DNA from: Protea cynaroides
Taxonomy: Eukaryota; Streptophyta; Magnoliopsida; Proteales; Proteaceae
Assembly (NCBI GenBank): GCA_028583415.1
Contig: CM053276.1
Span: 60,803,510-60,867,509 of the forward strand
Direction: 5' to 3'
Length of the DNA stretch: 64,000 bases
Under the pieces are notes generated by a model. It was not told where the DNA came from. It did not search any database and worked only from the letters and a program-made list of their open reading frames with translations. The translations under genes were made by a program, and so were the position numbers. Shown here in pieces: positions 44,388 through 57,083 of the stretch; position 1 is the stretch's first letter, and the number at the start of each line of letters is the position of its first letter.

Positions 44388-47300
44388 ATGGTAGGTGGAA
44401 ACGGTCGTAGGGGTGCTAGAAAGCGTCACCAGTCCAGGGTGCGTCAGGCAAAGGAAAATGTGGAAACTGGCTATGTTGAAGATCTAAACCTGGTAGTTGA
44501 AGAAGGGCAAGGTTCCTAGGGCACCGAAAAATTTACCCGGCCTTCCTCATATGAACTCTGAGACGATAGTGACTAATCTGGTATATCAAATGGAAGCTCA
44601 GCAGAAAGCAATCCTGAGCGAGATGTTGAAGATGTTCAGGCCACCGGGTTATGTTCCCACTGAAGGTACGCCTGAGTCTGGAAGAAATAATACTACTCTG
44701 TCGATGGATGGTAGCCCAGGGCCGATGAGCCAAGGATATAATTTACAACCACCGCATCAGTTTCCATCGTCATCTGCTTATCAGGGATCCTACCCGTATC
44801 CACCACCATGGTACAGAATGAATACACAGGGGCAGCACAATCTGAGTCGGGCGGTGGATTGATTCTTAAAGTTGAAGCCTCCTACATTCCCAGGTAAGAT
44901 AGGGAAACCATTGTGGCCAGCACAGAGGCGAATGCTTGGTGGAATTCTACACGGGCATATCAGGAGACCAAGCATACGCATATTGACTGGGCAGTGTTTA
45001 AGGGAGCCTTCTTCGATAAATATTTCCCAAAGAGTTTCAGGGATCAGATGGAGAAAGAATTCCTCAACCTACAGCAGTCTCAGTCGACGGTGGATGCTTA
45101 CCAGCAAAGGTACGAAGAGCTATTTTTCTTTGCACCGGCAAGCATGCAAGAAGAAGAAACCAAGACACGTAGGTTCACCATGGGACTATGTGGAAGCCTT
45201 AGAGAGCACATCTTGGGTTTGGAAAAGAAGGTTTATAATGAGGCTGTACAGGTTGCGAGAGTGATAGAATAAAGTCAGAAGGACAGCTTCTTTGCTCAGA
45301 ATAGGGGACTGAAGAGACCGGCTACTGAGACTTCAAGTGGCGGTAATAATAGACCATTCTGCCCATACAGGGCTCAGTCCACTACAGTTCCTGCAAGGAA
45401 CAATACTGCACCACCTATGCCGCAGTTCGCTAGACAAAATCCGAATATCAAATGCTATAACTGCCAGCAGCTGGGTCATGTTGCAAGAAACTGCACTCTA
45501 CCTAGGAAAACACTTCCACAACAAGGAAAGGTATTTGAAGTAACTACTGAAGAGGCAGCCGCATCACCTGATGTGGCCACTGGTATGATTTTACCCCTTA
45601 CTATTTAACTTACAACTTTATTGTGTGTGAGCATGTAGAACTAAGGGATAATTAAATTTCAAGAACTGTAAATGTAGCTGGTATACCTGCCAGAGTACTC
45701 TTTGACTCTGGAGCCACGCACTCCTTCGTTTCTGTTTCTTTTGGGAAGCGAATGGAATTACCGATCAAGCATTTAAACCCAAGCTTGATTGTTCGCTCTC
45801 CGCTAGGAGTCAAAGTGGCGTTGAACAAATATTTTGGACCATGTACAGTTAGCATTGACGGCCGAGATCTAGAAGCTAATCTGGTTCAACTCGAGATGGC
45901 GGACTTTGACGTCATCTTGGGAATGGATCGGTTAGGCCAGCATTCAGCCAGTTTATTATGTGGTGAAAAGAAGCTTGTGCTTAAAGAAGAGAAAGGAAAA
46001 GAGTTTAGCTTCACCGGGACCAAGTTACCTAGGAAGCGGAAGCTGATCCTCTCCGCCCTAAAAGCTAATAGATGCTTAGAGAAGGGAGGAGTGGGGTATT
46101 TAGTGTCTGTAGTCGACATCACTACTGAGGTGCCAAAGATGGAAGATCTAGATGTGGTGCAAGAGTTTCCAGATGTATTTCCAGAAGATTTCCCAGGTCT
46201 ACCTCCAGACAGGGCTACAGAGTTCGTGATAGACCTAATGCCAGGGTCGGCACCAGTGTCTAAAGCACCGACAGGATGGCCCCTACAGAATTAAAGGAGT
46301 TGAAGACCCAACTACAAGAACTACTAGATAAGGGTGTCATACGACCAAGCATATCGCCATGGGGAGCACCTGTATTGTTCGTCAAGAAGAAGGACGGTAG
46401 TGTACGGCTATGTATTGACTACCGAGGGCTGAACAAGTTAACCATCAAGAATCGATATCCTTTGCCTAGAATCGATGATCTGTTTGATCAGTTACAGGGT
46501 GCAAGGGTTTTTTTGAAGATTGATCTCAGATCAGGGTATCACCAACTAAAGATCAAGGCCGAAGATATCCCAAAGACTGCTTTCAGGATAAGGTATGGGC
46601 ATTATGAGTTTCTAGTTATGTCATTCGGGTTGACCAATGCCCCAGCGTCGTTCATGGAACTGATGAACCAAGTGTTTCATGATATGTTGGACACTTCGGC
46701 CATCGTATTCATCGATGACATATTGGTCTACTCAAAGGATAGGGAAGCTCATACAACACATTTGAGGGCAGCCCTACAATGGCTGAGAAGGGAGAAGCTT
46801 TATGCCAAGTTCAAGAAGTGTGAATTTTGGCTGAAGGAGGTGGCTTTCTTGGGCCACGTAGTATCTGAAGATGGTATCAAGGTAGATCCAAGTAAGATAG
46901 CTGCTATAGTAGGATGGGAAGCACCAAAATCAGTTGCGGAGATTCGTCGTTTCCTTGGATTGGCTGGTTACTATAGAAGATTCGTGGAAGACTACTCAAG
47001 GATCGCCGTTCCACTTACCCGACTAACCAAGAAGGGAGAGAAGTTTATATGGTCAGAGGAGTGCGAGAAATGCTTTCAGACTTTGAAGTCAAGACTAGTC
47101 TCTGCACCTATCTTGACCATCCCAGCACCAAGCTTACCGTTTACTTTATATACGGACGCTTCAGGGTTGGGTCTTGGATGTATATTGATGCAAGGAGAAC
47201 AGGTGATTGCCTACGCATCAAGACAGTTAAAGAGCATGAGAAGAATTATCCTACACATGACTTGGAGTTAGCAGCGGTAATACATGCAATCAAGACTTGG

Positions 47301-49118
47301 AGACACTACCTTTATGGTGAAAAGTTTCAGATTAAGTCAGATCACAAGAGCTTAACCTATCTTTTCACTCAGAAGGACCTGAATATGAGACAGAGGAGAT
47401 GGCTGGAGTTATTAAAAGATTATGATTGTGACATCCAGTACCATCCGAGTAAGGCAAATGTTGTGGCTGACGCCTTAAGCAGAAAGTGGGCATCGAAACC
47501 GGAGGCAGGACCAAGTACAAATGCTGCATTATGTGCTGCAGCCTCGAGCTCAACAGAGAATGATGAAGAGTATATAATTGAGACTGCAAGAGATCCAGTG
47601 GAACAGGACTTAATTCATAAGTTCACATTGATGTTCGCAGCCTTGAAGATCTCATTAGATCTCATAGGTGAGGTCAAAGTAGCAATCCTACAGGATCCAC
47701 ATCTCAAGACGGTACAAGAAGACCTAGAGAAAGGTAACAACAATCCTGACTTTACCTTGGATTCAGACAAGGTACTCAGGTATCATGGACAATTATGTAT
47801 ACCTGAGAGTGAGAACTTAAATATCAGAGATCGAGTTATGATAGAAGCTTATTACACTCCATACTCGGTACATCCAGGAAGCACCAAAATGTACCATGAT
47901 TTAAGAAGATTATATTGGTGGAGGGGTATGAAAGAAGATATAGCTCGTTTTGTATTCCAATGTCTGAATTGCCAACAAGTTAAAGCAAAAAGGCAGAGAC
48001 CCACAGGTTTACTGTAGCCATTACCGAAACCTGCTTGGAAGTGGGATTGTATCACAATGGATTTCGTCACTGGCCTACCCTTGACACCAAGGTCGGTGGA
48101 TGCAGTTTGGGTTATAGTCGATCGACTCACCAAGACAGCTTGATTCATTGTGGTCAGACCTCAGTATACCATGGAGAAGCTGGCCAAGCTATATGTAGAT
48201 AATATAGTCAGACTTCATGGCGTCCCAGAGAGTATAGTATCTGATAGAGATCCCCGTTTTACATCAAAGTTTTGGGAAGGATTATAGAAAGCTATGGAAA
48301 CAAAGTTGAAGTTCAGTACAGCTTTTCATCCTCAGACGGACGGGCAGTCAGAACGAACTATTCAAATTTTAGAAGATATGCTCCGAGCTTGTGCCCTAGA
48401 TTTCAAGGGAGCTTGGGACGAGAAGCTATCGCTTATCGAGTTTGCTTATAACAACAGCTACCAGGCTACAATCCAAATGGCTCCATATGAAGCACTCTAT
48501 GGGAAGAAGTGTCGTACACCTCTGTTATGGAATGAGGTGGGAGAAAGAAGAATTGTAGGACCGGATTTTGTTGAAGAAACTTGTCGAGTGATTGATCAGA
48601 TCAAGGAAAGAGTGAAGACAGCTCAAGTTCGACAGAAGCACTATGCAGATAACCGACGTCGAGATCTGGAGTTTGCAGTGGGTGACAAGGTATTCATGAA
48701 GATATCACCAGTGCGAGGTTTGAAAAGGTTTGGTAAGAGGGGGAAGCAATGCCCCAGGTATGTGGGACCATACGAGATATTGACCAGACGTGGTAATGTG
48801 GCATATCAATTGATCCTACCACCATCTATGTCAAGTGTCCATGATGTGTTTCATGTATCATTATTAAAGAAATATGTTAGGGATCCATCACATATCTTGA
48901 CAGCAGACCCCCCAGAATCGACAGAGGACTTAACAGTTCAAGTGGTACCTGTGATGCTCTCAAGCCGAAAGGTACAACAACTTCGAAGCAAGGATATCCA
49001 TTATGTGAAGGTGCATTGGAAAAGCCAAGATGTCGAAGAAATTACTTGGGAAGAGGAGAGCGCGATGAGAAAGGAGTACCCTAACCTTTTCGACGATCAA
49101 GGTACGTTCAAATTTTGA
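44388..49118 (+). pseudogene. Element B gag-pol
   Basis: ATG at 44388 (MVGGNGRRGARKRH). An in-frame stop lies near 44518. Gag lost about 90 nt near 44922, between KPLWPAQ and EANAWW. Knuckle CYNCQQLGHVARNCT near 45450-45495; intron-like gap 45583-45662; protease near 45700; RT 46180-46990 with FIDD intact at 46708-46719; RNase H 47140-47490; integrase 48040-48420 with stops near 48015, 48141 and 48286; post-integrase and chromodomain-like region open at 48294-49118. The last codons carry the donor CAAG|GTACGT at 49102. Frames overlap at 46276 and 47240 because of small indels. Confidence 0.9.
45583..45662 (+). other. Predicted gag-pol intron (B), acceptor changed
   Basis: 80 nt from ACTG|GTATGATT to AAATTTCAA|GAACTG. 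Frame-keeping removal joins DVATG to TVNVAGIPARVLFDSG only if the acceptor lies after CAA, so CAG|GA probably changed to CAA|GA by one G-to-A change. Stops occur inside. Confidence 0.5.
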
Positions 49119-49134
49119 GGCCAAAATTTCTTTT

Positions 49135-49203
49135 AAGGGTGGGGGAGTTGTGAGACCTACATGCAAATTTCGGGGATGAAATTTCTTTTAAGGGTGGGGG
49201 AGT
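49135..49203 (+). repeat. Duplicated polypurine tract and LTR start (B)
   Basis: AATTTCTTTTAAGGGTGGGG plus GAGTTGT occurs twice, ending before TGTGAGACC at 49149 and before the true LTR start TGTAAGACC at 49204. The first copy is followed by about 10 bp of LTR-like sequence. It looks like a small duplication made during reverse transcription or by slippage; element A has one copy in this place. Confidence 0.6.
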
Positions 49204-51426
49204 TGTAAGACCCACACTCCGTGAACTCGATCTAAACCTTGATTTCATGTCGTAACAGGTCTTCCGATCGTCACCGGGCCAGACGGGACGAGCGGATGAC
49301 AATCAGATACGAAATCGGACCAACCAGACCAACTTAAGTATGAATTTCATTCATACCGGTCGATGGTACCGGTCTATGGTACCGGTCGACCGGTATGGTC
49401 TGCACAGCAGACTACCAAGATCCAAAATTGGATCTCTACGGGTCCCACTTTCCCAATTCTGAATCCTAAGACTTTCCTAATCCTAAGAGGCTTCCTAAAC
49501 CTAATTCCTAGCCTATTTAAACCCCTCTAAGCCTCCTAGAATCCCTTCCATTGATCCTCACAAACCCTAGAGAAGAGAAGGAGATTGGAGAAGGAGAAGG
49601 AGCTAGGAAGAAGAAGGAAGTGCCGCCATTGCCGTTCGATGACGCTCACCTTACGCTAGTCGACGGTAAGTGTTTTGAATCATTCCTCTTACATTGTGAC
49701 TCTAGGATAGTTAGTATGGTTGGATCAATACCATACAAAGCAGGTATTGATCTAAACCCTAATTGACCATTAAACCCTAATTTGCCGTCAAACCCTAGAT
49801 TCGAGTTCTAGGATGATTATCATCAAAACTAGACTTGAATGAGTTGGAGATAACTCTAACTCAAAGCTCAGACTTAGAATGGATAGGAGAAACCCTGAAA
49901 ATCCATGGAGATTGATCGACGGTAGTTGAAAAACCTAATGTATGGTCTTCCGGAGACATACCGGTCGACCATACCGGTCGCTAGTTTTTCCACAGAGATG
50001 CGACCGGTATGTTGTGACCGGTTAGCTCTGAAAGGCTAGTTTTGAACTCTGTTGGTTTTTCGACCAACGTGAAACCCTAAGAAATTATTCTAATTGAACC
50101 CTAATATAATGTAGGACTCTGTGATAGCACATTTAGATCTTGGACGTGGAGCAAGCTATCAAACGAGCGTCAGGTAAGGGAATATGACCTAAACCTTAAT
50201 AAATAAAGGACAGTAAAATGTTGTTAATAATAACCCTGAATATATGATGTGATGGTTGTGCATATTCACATGTCATCTTTTATTTCCAATTATTATTATT
50301 GTTCATGCATATTCCATATGATAGGATGTGATTGTCAGGCATGTGGTTGTTTTCGTTGGTGTGTGAAATGGGAAGGGCCTGGGGCCTGGGATCATTCCTC
50401 ACACTGACACCTTTTTGTAGTATTCTATCTTAGCATGCTTGGTGCGGGTAGGGCATCAGGGGAAGGTCGTGGTACTGTGGTCTCTGGCATGTGGTCGCTA
50501 GCTTGGCCACGATGTTGTGGCACTGTGGTCTCTGACATGTGGTCTCTGGCCTGGCTACGATGCTTTAGCTCTATCTCAGGGGGAGGTATGGCATTGTGGT
50601 CTCCAGCCCGGCCACCACGCTCTAGCTCTATCTCTATGTCGTAGTGAGCTATACTAGGATGGAGCCTACAGTGATGACATATAGGATTGGTTAGTTATGA
50701 GTCCATTTTAGAAGCCCTAGCCAGTAGGGGCTTATGTATTGGTATGGTGGAGTATCAGGGGAGGTAGTGGATGCCTTAGCTCTATCTCTATTCCATGATG
50801 GGTGCATGTGGGTCGGTGGTTGTGTGGTCTACTGTGCGATGCTACACACTCGTGTATAGAGGTGAGGCGGCCTCCGAAGCTTTCTATAGCACATTACAAA
50901 CTTGAACCAGACCACAGCATAAAATGATTGTTACTCATGCATATAATATTGATACACTGTCTGATTGTCTTACTGAGCTAAGTTGTGAGCTCACCCTTTG
51001 TATATACACTGTTTTTAGATGTTGATGCAGGTTACACGGTGGACAATTATATGAACGCTCCGGCGTATGGAGGTGTTGCTGCTCTGGACGTACAGGCAGG
51101 AGAGGACGAGCATGACGCTTCATGCGAGTGCCCTTTCTGCGTGTACCTTTGACTTTATTTTATTTGTTTCAGTTATTTTATTAAAGTGATGTAAAGATAT
51201 TTAACTACGTTTGGAATTTGGATAATTGGATACTTATTTAATTTTATCAATAGAATACTCAGTTCATTTATTTAAAGAATTTCACTGTATTTATTATATT
51301 TCGACTGTGGTTATATGCAATGGTTTGTATGAGTGGACACGGTCTTATTGAGATCCTGGTGTGAACCGTTGGTTCAATGACGGTTCACTCTCACCATTCT
51401 GGTTGGTTCAGAATTGGGGTGTGACA
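49204..51426 (+). repeat. Element B 3' LTR
   Basis: 2223 bp, TGTAAGACCC to TGTGACA. Compared with the 5' LTR it has an extra ACCGGTCTATGGT segment near 49370 and a deletion of about 100 bp near 50580 (TAGCTCTATCTC|AGGGGGAGG). TATA at 49514-49521, tail exon at 51031-51152. Confidence 0.9.
51031..51152 (+). CDS. Predicted Pol tail exon in B 3' LTR
   Basis: 122-nt open exon after GTTGATGCAG|GT, ending TGA. In phase with the donor at 49102 (intron 1929 nt). It starts G-Y-T-V-D-N-Y-M-N-A-P-A-Y-G-G-V-A-A and ends ASCECPFCVYL. Its sequence differs from C and D at many codons while keeping length and motif order. Confidence 0.65.
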
Positions 51427-54400
51427 CATAATGTCCATACCTGGTTCTGAAAGTCATCTTTAGATTGTCACTATCTTTAATCTTCAATTGATGATACTCC
51501 ATCCAAGGTCGAGCTTAGGGAACACCTTTGCACTTTGCAACTGATCGAACAAGTCATTAATCCATAACAATGGACATCAATTCTTTATGGTGAGCTTGTT
51601 CAACTCCCAGTAGTCAATATGCAATCAAACATTACTATTCTTCTTCTTCGCAAACAACACTGGTGCTCCCCGTGATGAAATACTTAGTCAATTAGAACCT
51701 TTGTTTAATAATTCATGTGGTTAGGTCTTCAGTTCCTTCAACTCTATAAGAGCTATTCTATAGGGTGCCCTTGACATAGGTGTCGTCCCTGGTAACAAGT
51801 TGATAGCAAACTCGGTCACACAATCAGGTGGCAACCCAAGTAAGTCTCCTGAAAATACACCAGGTAATTTATGCATCACATCAATATCTTCCTTCTGTGG
51901 TGCTTCTTTAGTAACATCTACCATAGATACCATATATCCAACTCCTTTCTTTTCAAGGCATCTCTTCACCTTCAGTGCAAGGAGGATAAGCTTCCGCTTC
52001 CTAGGCAACATGCTTCCAATAAAAGTAAAATATGTGCAGTCCTTATTCTTGAATGACAACCTCTTCTATGCACATAATAGCTTTATAGAGTCTTGAGACA
52101 ACCAATCCATCATCAAAATGACGTCAAAATCTACTATCTCAAGTCGAACTAGGTTGCATCCAAATTTGGGCATTAGAGTCAGGGGAGGAAGGCTTTCATG
52201 TTGTTGGTGTTCTGTTCTCCCCCGTCCATCCATACGATTCGAACATTGTTCATAACATTCATCTAATACAATATCTAGTCCAAAGGACTTGAACTAGCAA
52301 AATATGGTATAAAGGTCTTAATGGCACATCTAACGTTCTTTTACCTCTTATTTTTCAAAGACTATCGTCAATAACCTCATATCCCAAAAAGCTCATTAGC
52401 TTACACCGATAATCTCATATTTTACTCATTAGCTTACATCTCTTTTATCATTGCTGCTTTATCTTGATCTCTCTATCATATACCTCAAAAAGTATCTTGT
52501 GATTGTTACTCCATATCCCAAGTCTACCTATAAGCATTAGGGTATATGCTTATAATTTCATTAATTCAGCCAAACTCTTTTGGTCTTTACTTAATCATCT
52601 CACTCGACATTGGGCATAACTCAGTATTACTTGTGTTAATCCGAATACTATCAATGCCACAATTTTTTTGACTTCATCCTTGTATCCACTCTTTGATATG
52701 ATTTTAGAAATCTTTAGCCTTGTCAAAATTCATACCAATATAGCCATCTGTAACTCTACTTGAGTTCTATCTATTTCTTTACTGGCTACTCTTGATAGTT
52801 TTTACTTTCTGCTCATGCACTCTTTTATAGACATGACTCATATCTATCCATCTAGCAATCTCGAAACAGATCCTCCATTACTTCATCTGAGGTTCCTTGG
52901 CTATAGAATCTAATCTGAATTCAATCATCTTCCTTCCAATAATTCCCTTATTAACTAAGCATCTTTATCAACAAAGGTAGGAAAATGTAAGAATCAGAAT
53001 GTTTATCCAAAAGCAATTCATTTCCTTCTTTTGAATTCAGTATGATGACGAGCTTTTGTTTTATCTAGTAAACTTAGGTTTAAAAGATCAGAAGTAAATC
53101 TATGGTAATCCAACCGGCATCTAAAGGTCATCAGCACGATGGTCCAAATACATGGAAGTAGAGGTTTTACAGCTCTTAACCTCATGGTTATAGGTTCTAA
53201 TGAGTATATAATGTCATTGGTCAAGGCACTACAGGAGTAAATCTAGAGAAAATTTTGGTACATCAATAAATCAAGTATAAATCAGAAAGATGTACACTCA
53301 ACATGATTAAACCATTAACTGTTCATTCAGTTTATATCTCTATTCATGTTGTCGATCATAAGAGTGGCTTAGATTGGTATAATCAGGACTAATTCTATGG
53401 AAACAATATCTATAATTCCAATTGACATGTTGAATCGAGAAGATATCTTATAAAGGCATGACAATTTAAAATCAGGTATGTGCATCTTCTATAATCATAA
53501 GGTAAGTTAACGATGCATCGCATCCTATATAAACCTATCTAGTTATATGGTCACAATAGATTTGACCCCTTGCTAAAAACGTTCGAGGCTTCATCATCAG
53601 AAAATGTTCCTCAATCCTTATCGGATCATTCTACCATGATGCAGCTATCCCATACATCGATGACTGATAAGGGTAACCACCTTGATATACTGCTTGTTGT
53701 GTACCAAACTTCTGCACTAAGAGGTGCATTACTAGGACCTACTGTATGGCAGACACTATGTTATGATTAATATGTACTGGAGGTACAGTGTTGATACCAA
53801 TTGGTACTGTACTTGGTCTGACCCAGAGGTGTTGGTATAGCATTGGTAACTTGGGTAGTGATTCCCATGGCAACTTGCATAGCTGATATCATCTATTGTT
53901 GCTCATGTATTTTGTCTGGCCAAATTTATTACAACCGTGGCCAAGGCATTTAGTAGTCCAGGTAGATTGTCTAGAGTGGCCTGATTGTTCACCCTTTTGA
54001 CTTGCTCCAGTCTAATTATCATTATTTGACATCTGCTCAAATGGATTCTCATTACCTATTTTTGACCCAAATAGTGGTAGGTTAGGTTACAACCTCTTCT
54101 TAAAGCTCATGGGCAATGGATTAGCGTGTAGCGGATCTTACTCTAAGTCTCCACATCACCCAGAGTATAACTTTATCTTCTTTTATAGTTACTCTCATTT
54201 TTGGTATATGACCATTGTTCTCCTATCTCTGTTGGATTTGGCCCCAAATCTTCCCCTTTACCTCTACAGGGATTTAGGCGTTACTAGCCATTTTTCTTCT
54301 CCCTCTATCATACATCGAGTTTCACTTCTTGTGAGTACCAACTCGGTATTCTAATTTTCTGCTTTATAGATGCTCCCATCTTGCCACTGTACTATATTCT

Positions 54401-54670
54401 TTGTATGCTCAGGCAACTGCCCAACTTATAGATCGTACCCTATATGTTATTGGTTTGTCAGGATACATTTAGATTTTTTTTTTCTATCTGTAGATATATA
54501 TGGTTTCACCTTTTATATGTGCATTATTGTCTTGTTTAAGTTCTATCTCAACTAACACGGGTGTTTATGGTGTATTTGTATTAAGTTTTTAATTTATCCT
54601 AACTTTGTTCATGACTCCAGTGGAAGTATTCATGTTTGATGGGCAACGCCTGAGAGCTTTGATACCAAGT
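51427..54670 (-). pseudogene. Element A leader, gag and pol 5' half
   Basis: Heavily decayed, minus strand. Primer site on + 54655-54668 (reading -, TTGGTATCAAAGCT); conserved leader block at 54410-54441; gag remnant roughly 54100 to 52300 with LPGLLNALATVVINLA and MQVAMGI traces; protease remnant near 52090-52140 (DFDVIL.MDWL); the protease-RT linker and start of RT at 51721-52059 (LPRKRKLILLALK, VGYMVSMVDVTKEAP, LPPDCVTEFAINLLPG). It ends at the B insertion inside the FRTRYGHY motif. There is no antisense gene: the leader is about 0.57 kb against 2.5 kb in B-D. Confidence 0.75.
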
Positions 54671-57083
54671 TGTCACACCCTAATTCTGAACTAACCAAAA
54701 TGGTGTGATGAACCGTCAATAAACCAACGATTCAACCAGGATCCCATATAGGCTATGCCAACCATGTTAAACCAAAACACATTCCACATTAATCAGAGAT
54801 AATAAAGTAAATAGCGGAAGTTTTATTAATAATGAACTGAGATCTAATCATGATAAATAATTAATATTCCAGTTATCTCCAAGTAATCAAAATATAATTT
54901 AATACATATTACAAATATCTAAATACGAAAGTTAAACTAAGCGTATTCATAGTTGAAACACTCGCTTAACGAATCATAATAGTCCTCCTCAGCTTGTTCA
55001 TCCATAGCCGCCACCTGTTCATATGTTGGCGTGTCGACATAATCTTCAATCGTAATACCTGCAACATCAAAAACTAAAAAGAATTGCTTACACGAGGGTC
55101 AGCTCCCCAACTTGAGCTTAGTGAGTAAACAAAACAATGCAACAAACATATGCATGCATTCAATTCATATCTTTGGTCTGGTTTATAAGTTTACAATATG
55201 CTATAGAAAGGTCTGGTAGCCATCGCACCTCTATACACGAGTGTGTGAATCCACCCAATGGATCAAATACCATTGCCATCCCACATGCACCCATCATGGA
55301 ATAGAGATAGAGCTAAAGTGTCCGGATTAAACACCGCCAACACTTCCCCTCATGCGCTACCCATACCAACACGTAAGCCCCTATTGGCAAGGGCTTGCAA
55401 ACTGGGCTCACAACTAATCAATCCTAATACCAAACAGTGTATCCAAGGCCTCACCCCAACATCCCTCAATACGTCCATAGAGATAGAGCTAAGACCCCCC
55501 GACAGAGTTAGAGACCACAGGGTCCGAGACCACCTCCCCTGATGCCCTACGACGTAATAGTTCTGCTAAGGTAATGGCAATACGACGATGTTAGTGGGCA
55601 AGACTTGAGTAGAGATAGATCTAGAGTCTAGTGATGAAGTCAAAGACCACCATGCCACGTCTTCCCCTTGATGCTTCACTTACATCCAACATACTAACCA
55701 CACACATACATTCACATGCCTATTCCTAGCATCATCATCATCAGCATGTTATAAATAAATGGAATTAAATATGCATGAAAAATAATAGCAGGAATATTGG
55801 ATGACATGTGAGATGCACATTACAAGCATACAAGCATAGAATCAATCATGGCATTGGACTCAATAAAAATAAGCAGTTTGTTATTATCCAATTAGTTTAG
55901 GTTTTGTTCCCTTACCTTTGATCGATGTTTGTTCCTCTCCTTGTTCCTCTCTCAAGCTTTTGAAGTCACTTTGAATCTATTAGGAACCTAAATAATTAAT
56001 TTATATAAGTTAGGGTTCAAGTTTACCAAGTTACAGTAGTCAAAAACCTTGTTTGGTCTTAAAATATGCTTGCTGTTTTCTTACGGTCGATGTTATGGTC
56101 GATGCTATGGTAGCAATATATGCCACTGTAGGACCTACGGTCGATACCCTATGGTCGCATTACATGCGACCATAGCTGCGATCATATGTTTCCTGAATTC
56201 TTCTAAAATGGTTGTGGTCGATACTTTCTCATCCTATGGTCGACCATAGCCGCGACCATACGTAGTTTGGTTGATTTGTACTTCTCACATGAGTTCCTCC
56301 TCTTGGATCATCAATGGGGTCCTCCCTAATGATCATTCTAAGGCCGATATTCTTAGTTTATCCCTCATCCATTAACCCTAACCTATTCTCTATGGTTTTG
56401 CTTAGAAATTCCATAACCGAAATTGTTACATTAGATTCAACACATCAACTTGATGGAAAGGAACCTATCCTATATAATCTATCATATAGAGTTAACTCCA
56501 TACCTTAAGCTTATTGTAGAAAGATAGAACTCTTCTCTACAAACCTTCCTCTCAGCCTTCTTCTTTAAATCTCCTTCTCCTTTTCTTCCTCTCTCTCTTT
56601 CTCTCTTGGGTTTAGAGTTTCAATTTGTGTTCTAAAAGAGTGAGAGAGGCTAAGGAACGTCCCTTATATAGAGGAAAAACCTTCTCTTTCAATTAGGAAA
56701 GAGTCCTCCTTAAATTAGAAAAGTTTCTTAAACCTGGAGATGGTTACGGTTCCTAAGGTCGATCATACGATCGCCTAAACCGTCAACTGTACCACCAAGA
56801 CATGCGACCATAGGTCCCATGGTCTCACTAAGGTTGACCAAAGGTGCGACCGTAGCCCCCAAACATGCCACCATAGGTTTAAAATTTACTGGTTTTTAGT
56901 TTTTGATTGTTTGCTTCCATACAAACTTCACCAGTCAACCACAACAACTAAATTTGACTTGTGACTTACCTCATCTTGTGGTTTCTTCATATAATTGGTT
57001 CACTTGAGCCAATTATGATGGGAAGACCTGTCACGACACAAGAACGTAAGGTTGGACCGGGTTCTTGGCGTGTGGGTCTTACA
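54671..57083 (-). repeat. Element A 5' LTR
   Basis: 2413 bp, partner of 10790-13202. TATA at 56663-56670 (-), arrays at 56756-56870 and 56085-56265, AAAG|GTAAGG donor-like at about 55918 (-), tail exon at 54937-55058 with acceptor GTTGCAG|GT. Confidence 0.85.
54937..55058 (-). other. Tail-exon copy in A 5' LTR
   Basis: 122-nt open segment starting G-I-T-I-E-D-Y-V-D-T-P-T-Y and ending SECFNYEYA. The frame is intact in both A LTRs despite many substitutions elsewhere. Upstream of the primer site here, so it cannot join pol. Confidence 0.6.

Larger units (their letters stand above)
15794..51426 (+). mobile_element. Element B: Ty3/gypsy (Tekay/Del-like) retrotransposon
   Basis: Plus-strand element inserted in A's RT. 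TSD CATAA lies at 15789-15793 and 51427-51431. The 5' LTR is 15794-18064 and the 3' LTR 49204-51426. The interior is split by C: 18065-19005 and 42843-49203. The leader is about 2.5 kb and carries the antisense gene; gag-pol follows. B's LTR family is marked by ACCGGTCGACCGGT-type motifs, unlike those of A, C and D. Several stops and a gag deletion make it non-functional now. Confidence 0.9.
10790..57083 (-). mobile_element. Element A: Ty3/gypsy (Tekay/Del-like) retrotransposon
   Basis: Minus-strand element with two 2413-bp LTRs (54671-57083 is 5', 10790-13202 is 3') and about 5.8 kb of interior at 13203-15793 and 51432-54670, split by B. Flanking 5-mers are CTATT (10785-10789) and CTGTT (57084-57088), a TSD with one substitution. 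Its pol resembles those of B-D but is heavily decayed. It differs in having a leader of only about 0.57 kb between primer site and gag, with no antisense gene. It inserted into solo LTR E. Confidence 0.85.

Noticed and set aside
15794..51426. Reading B, C and D as one tandem array of gypsy elements
   Set aside because: Distinct TSDs (CATAA, TACTG, GAATA) and resumption of each interrupted sequence show nested insertion instead.
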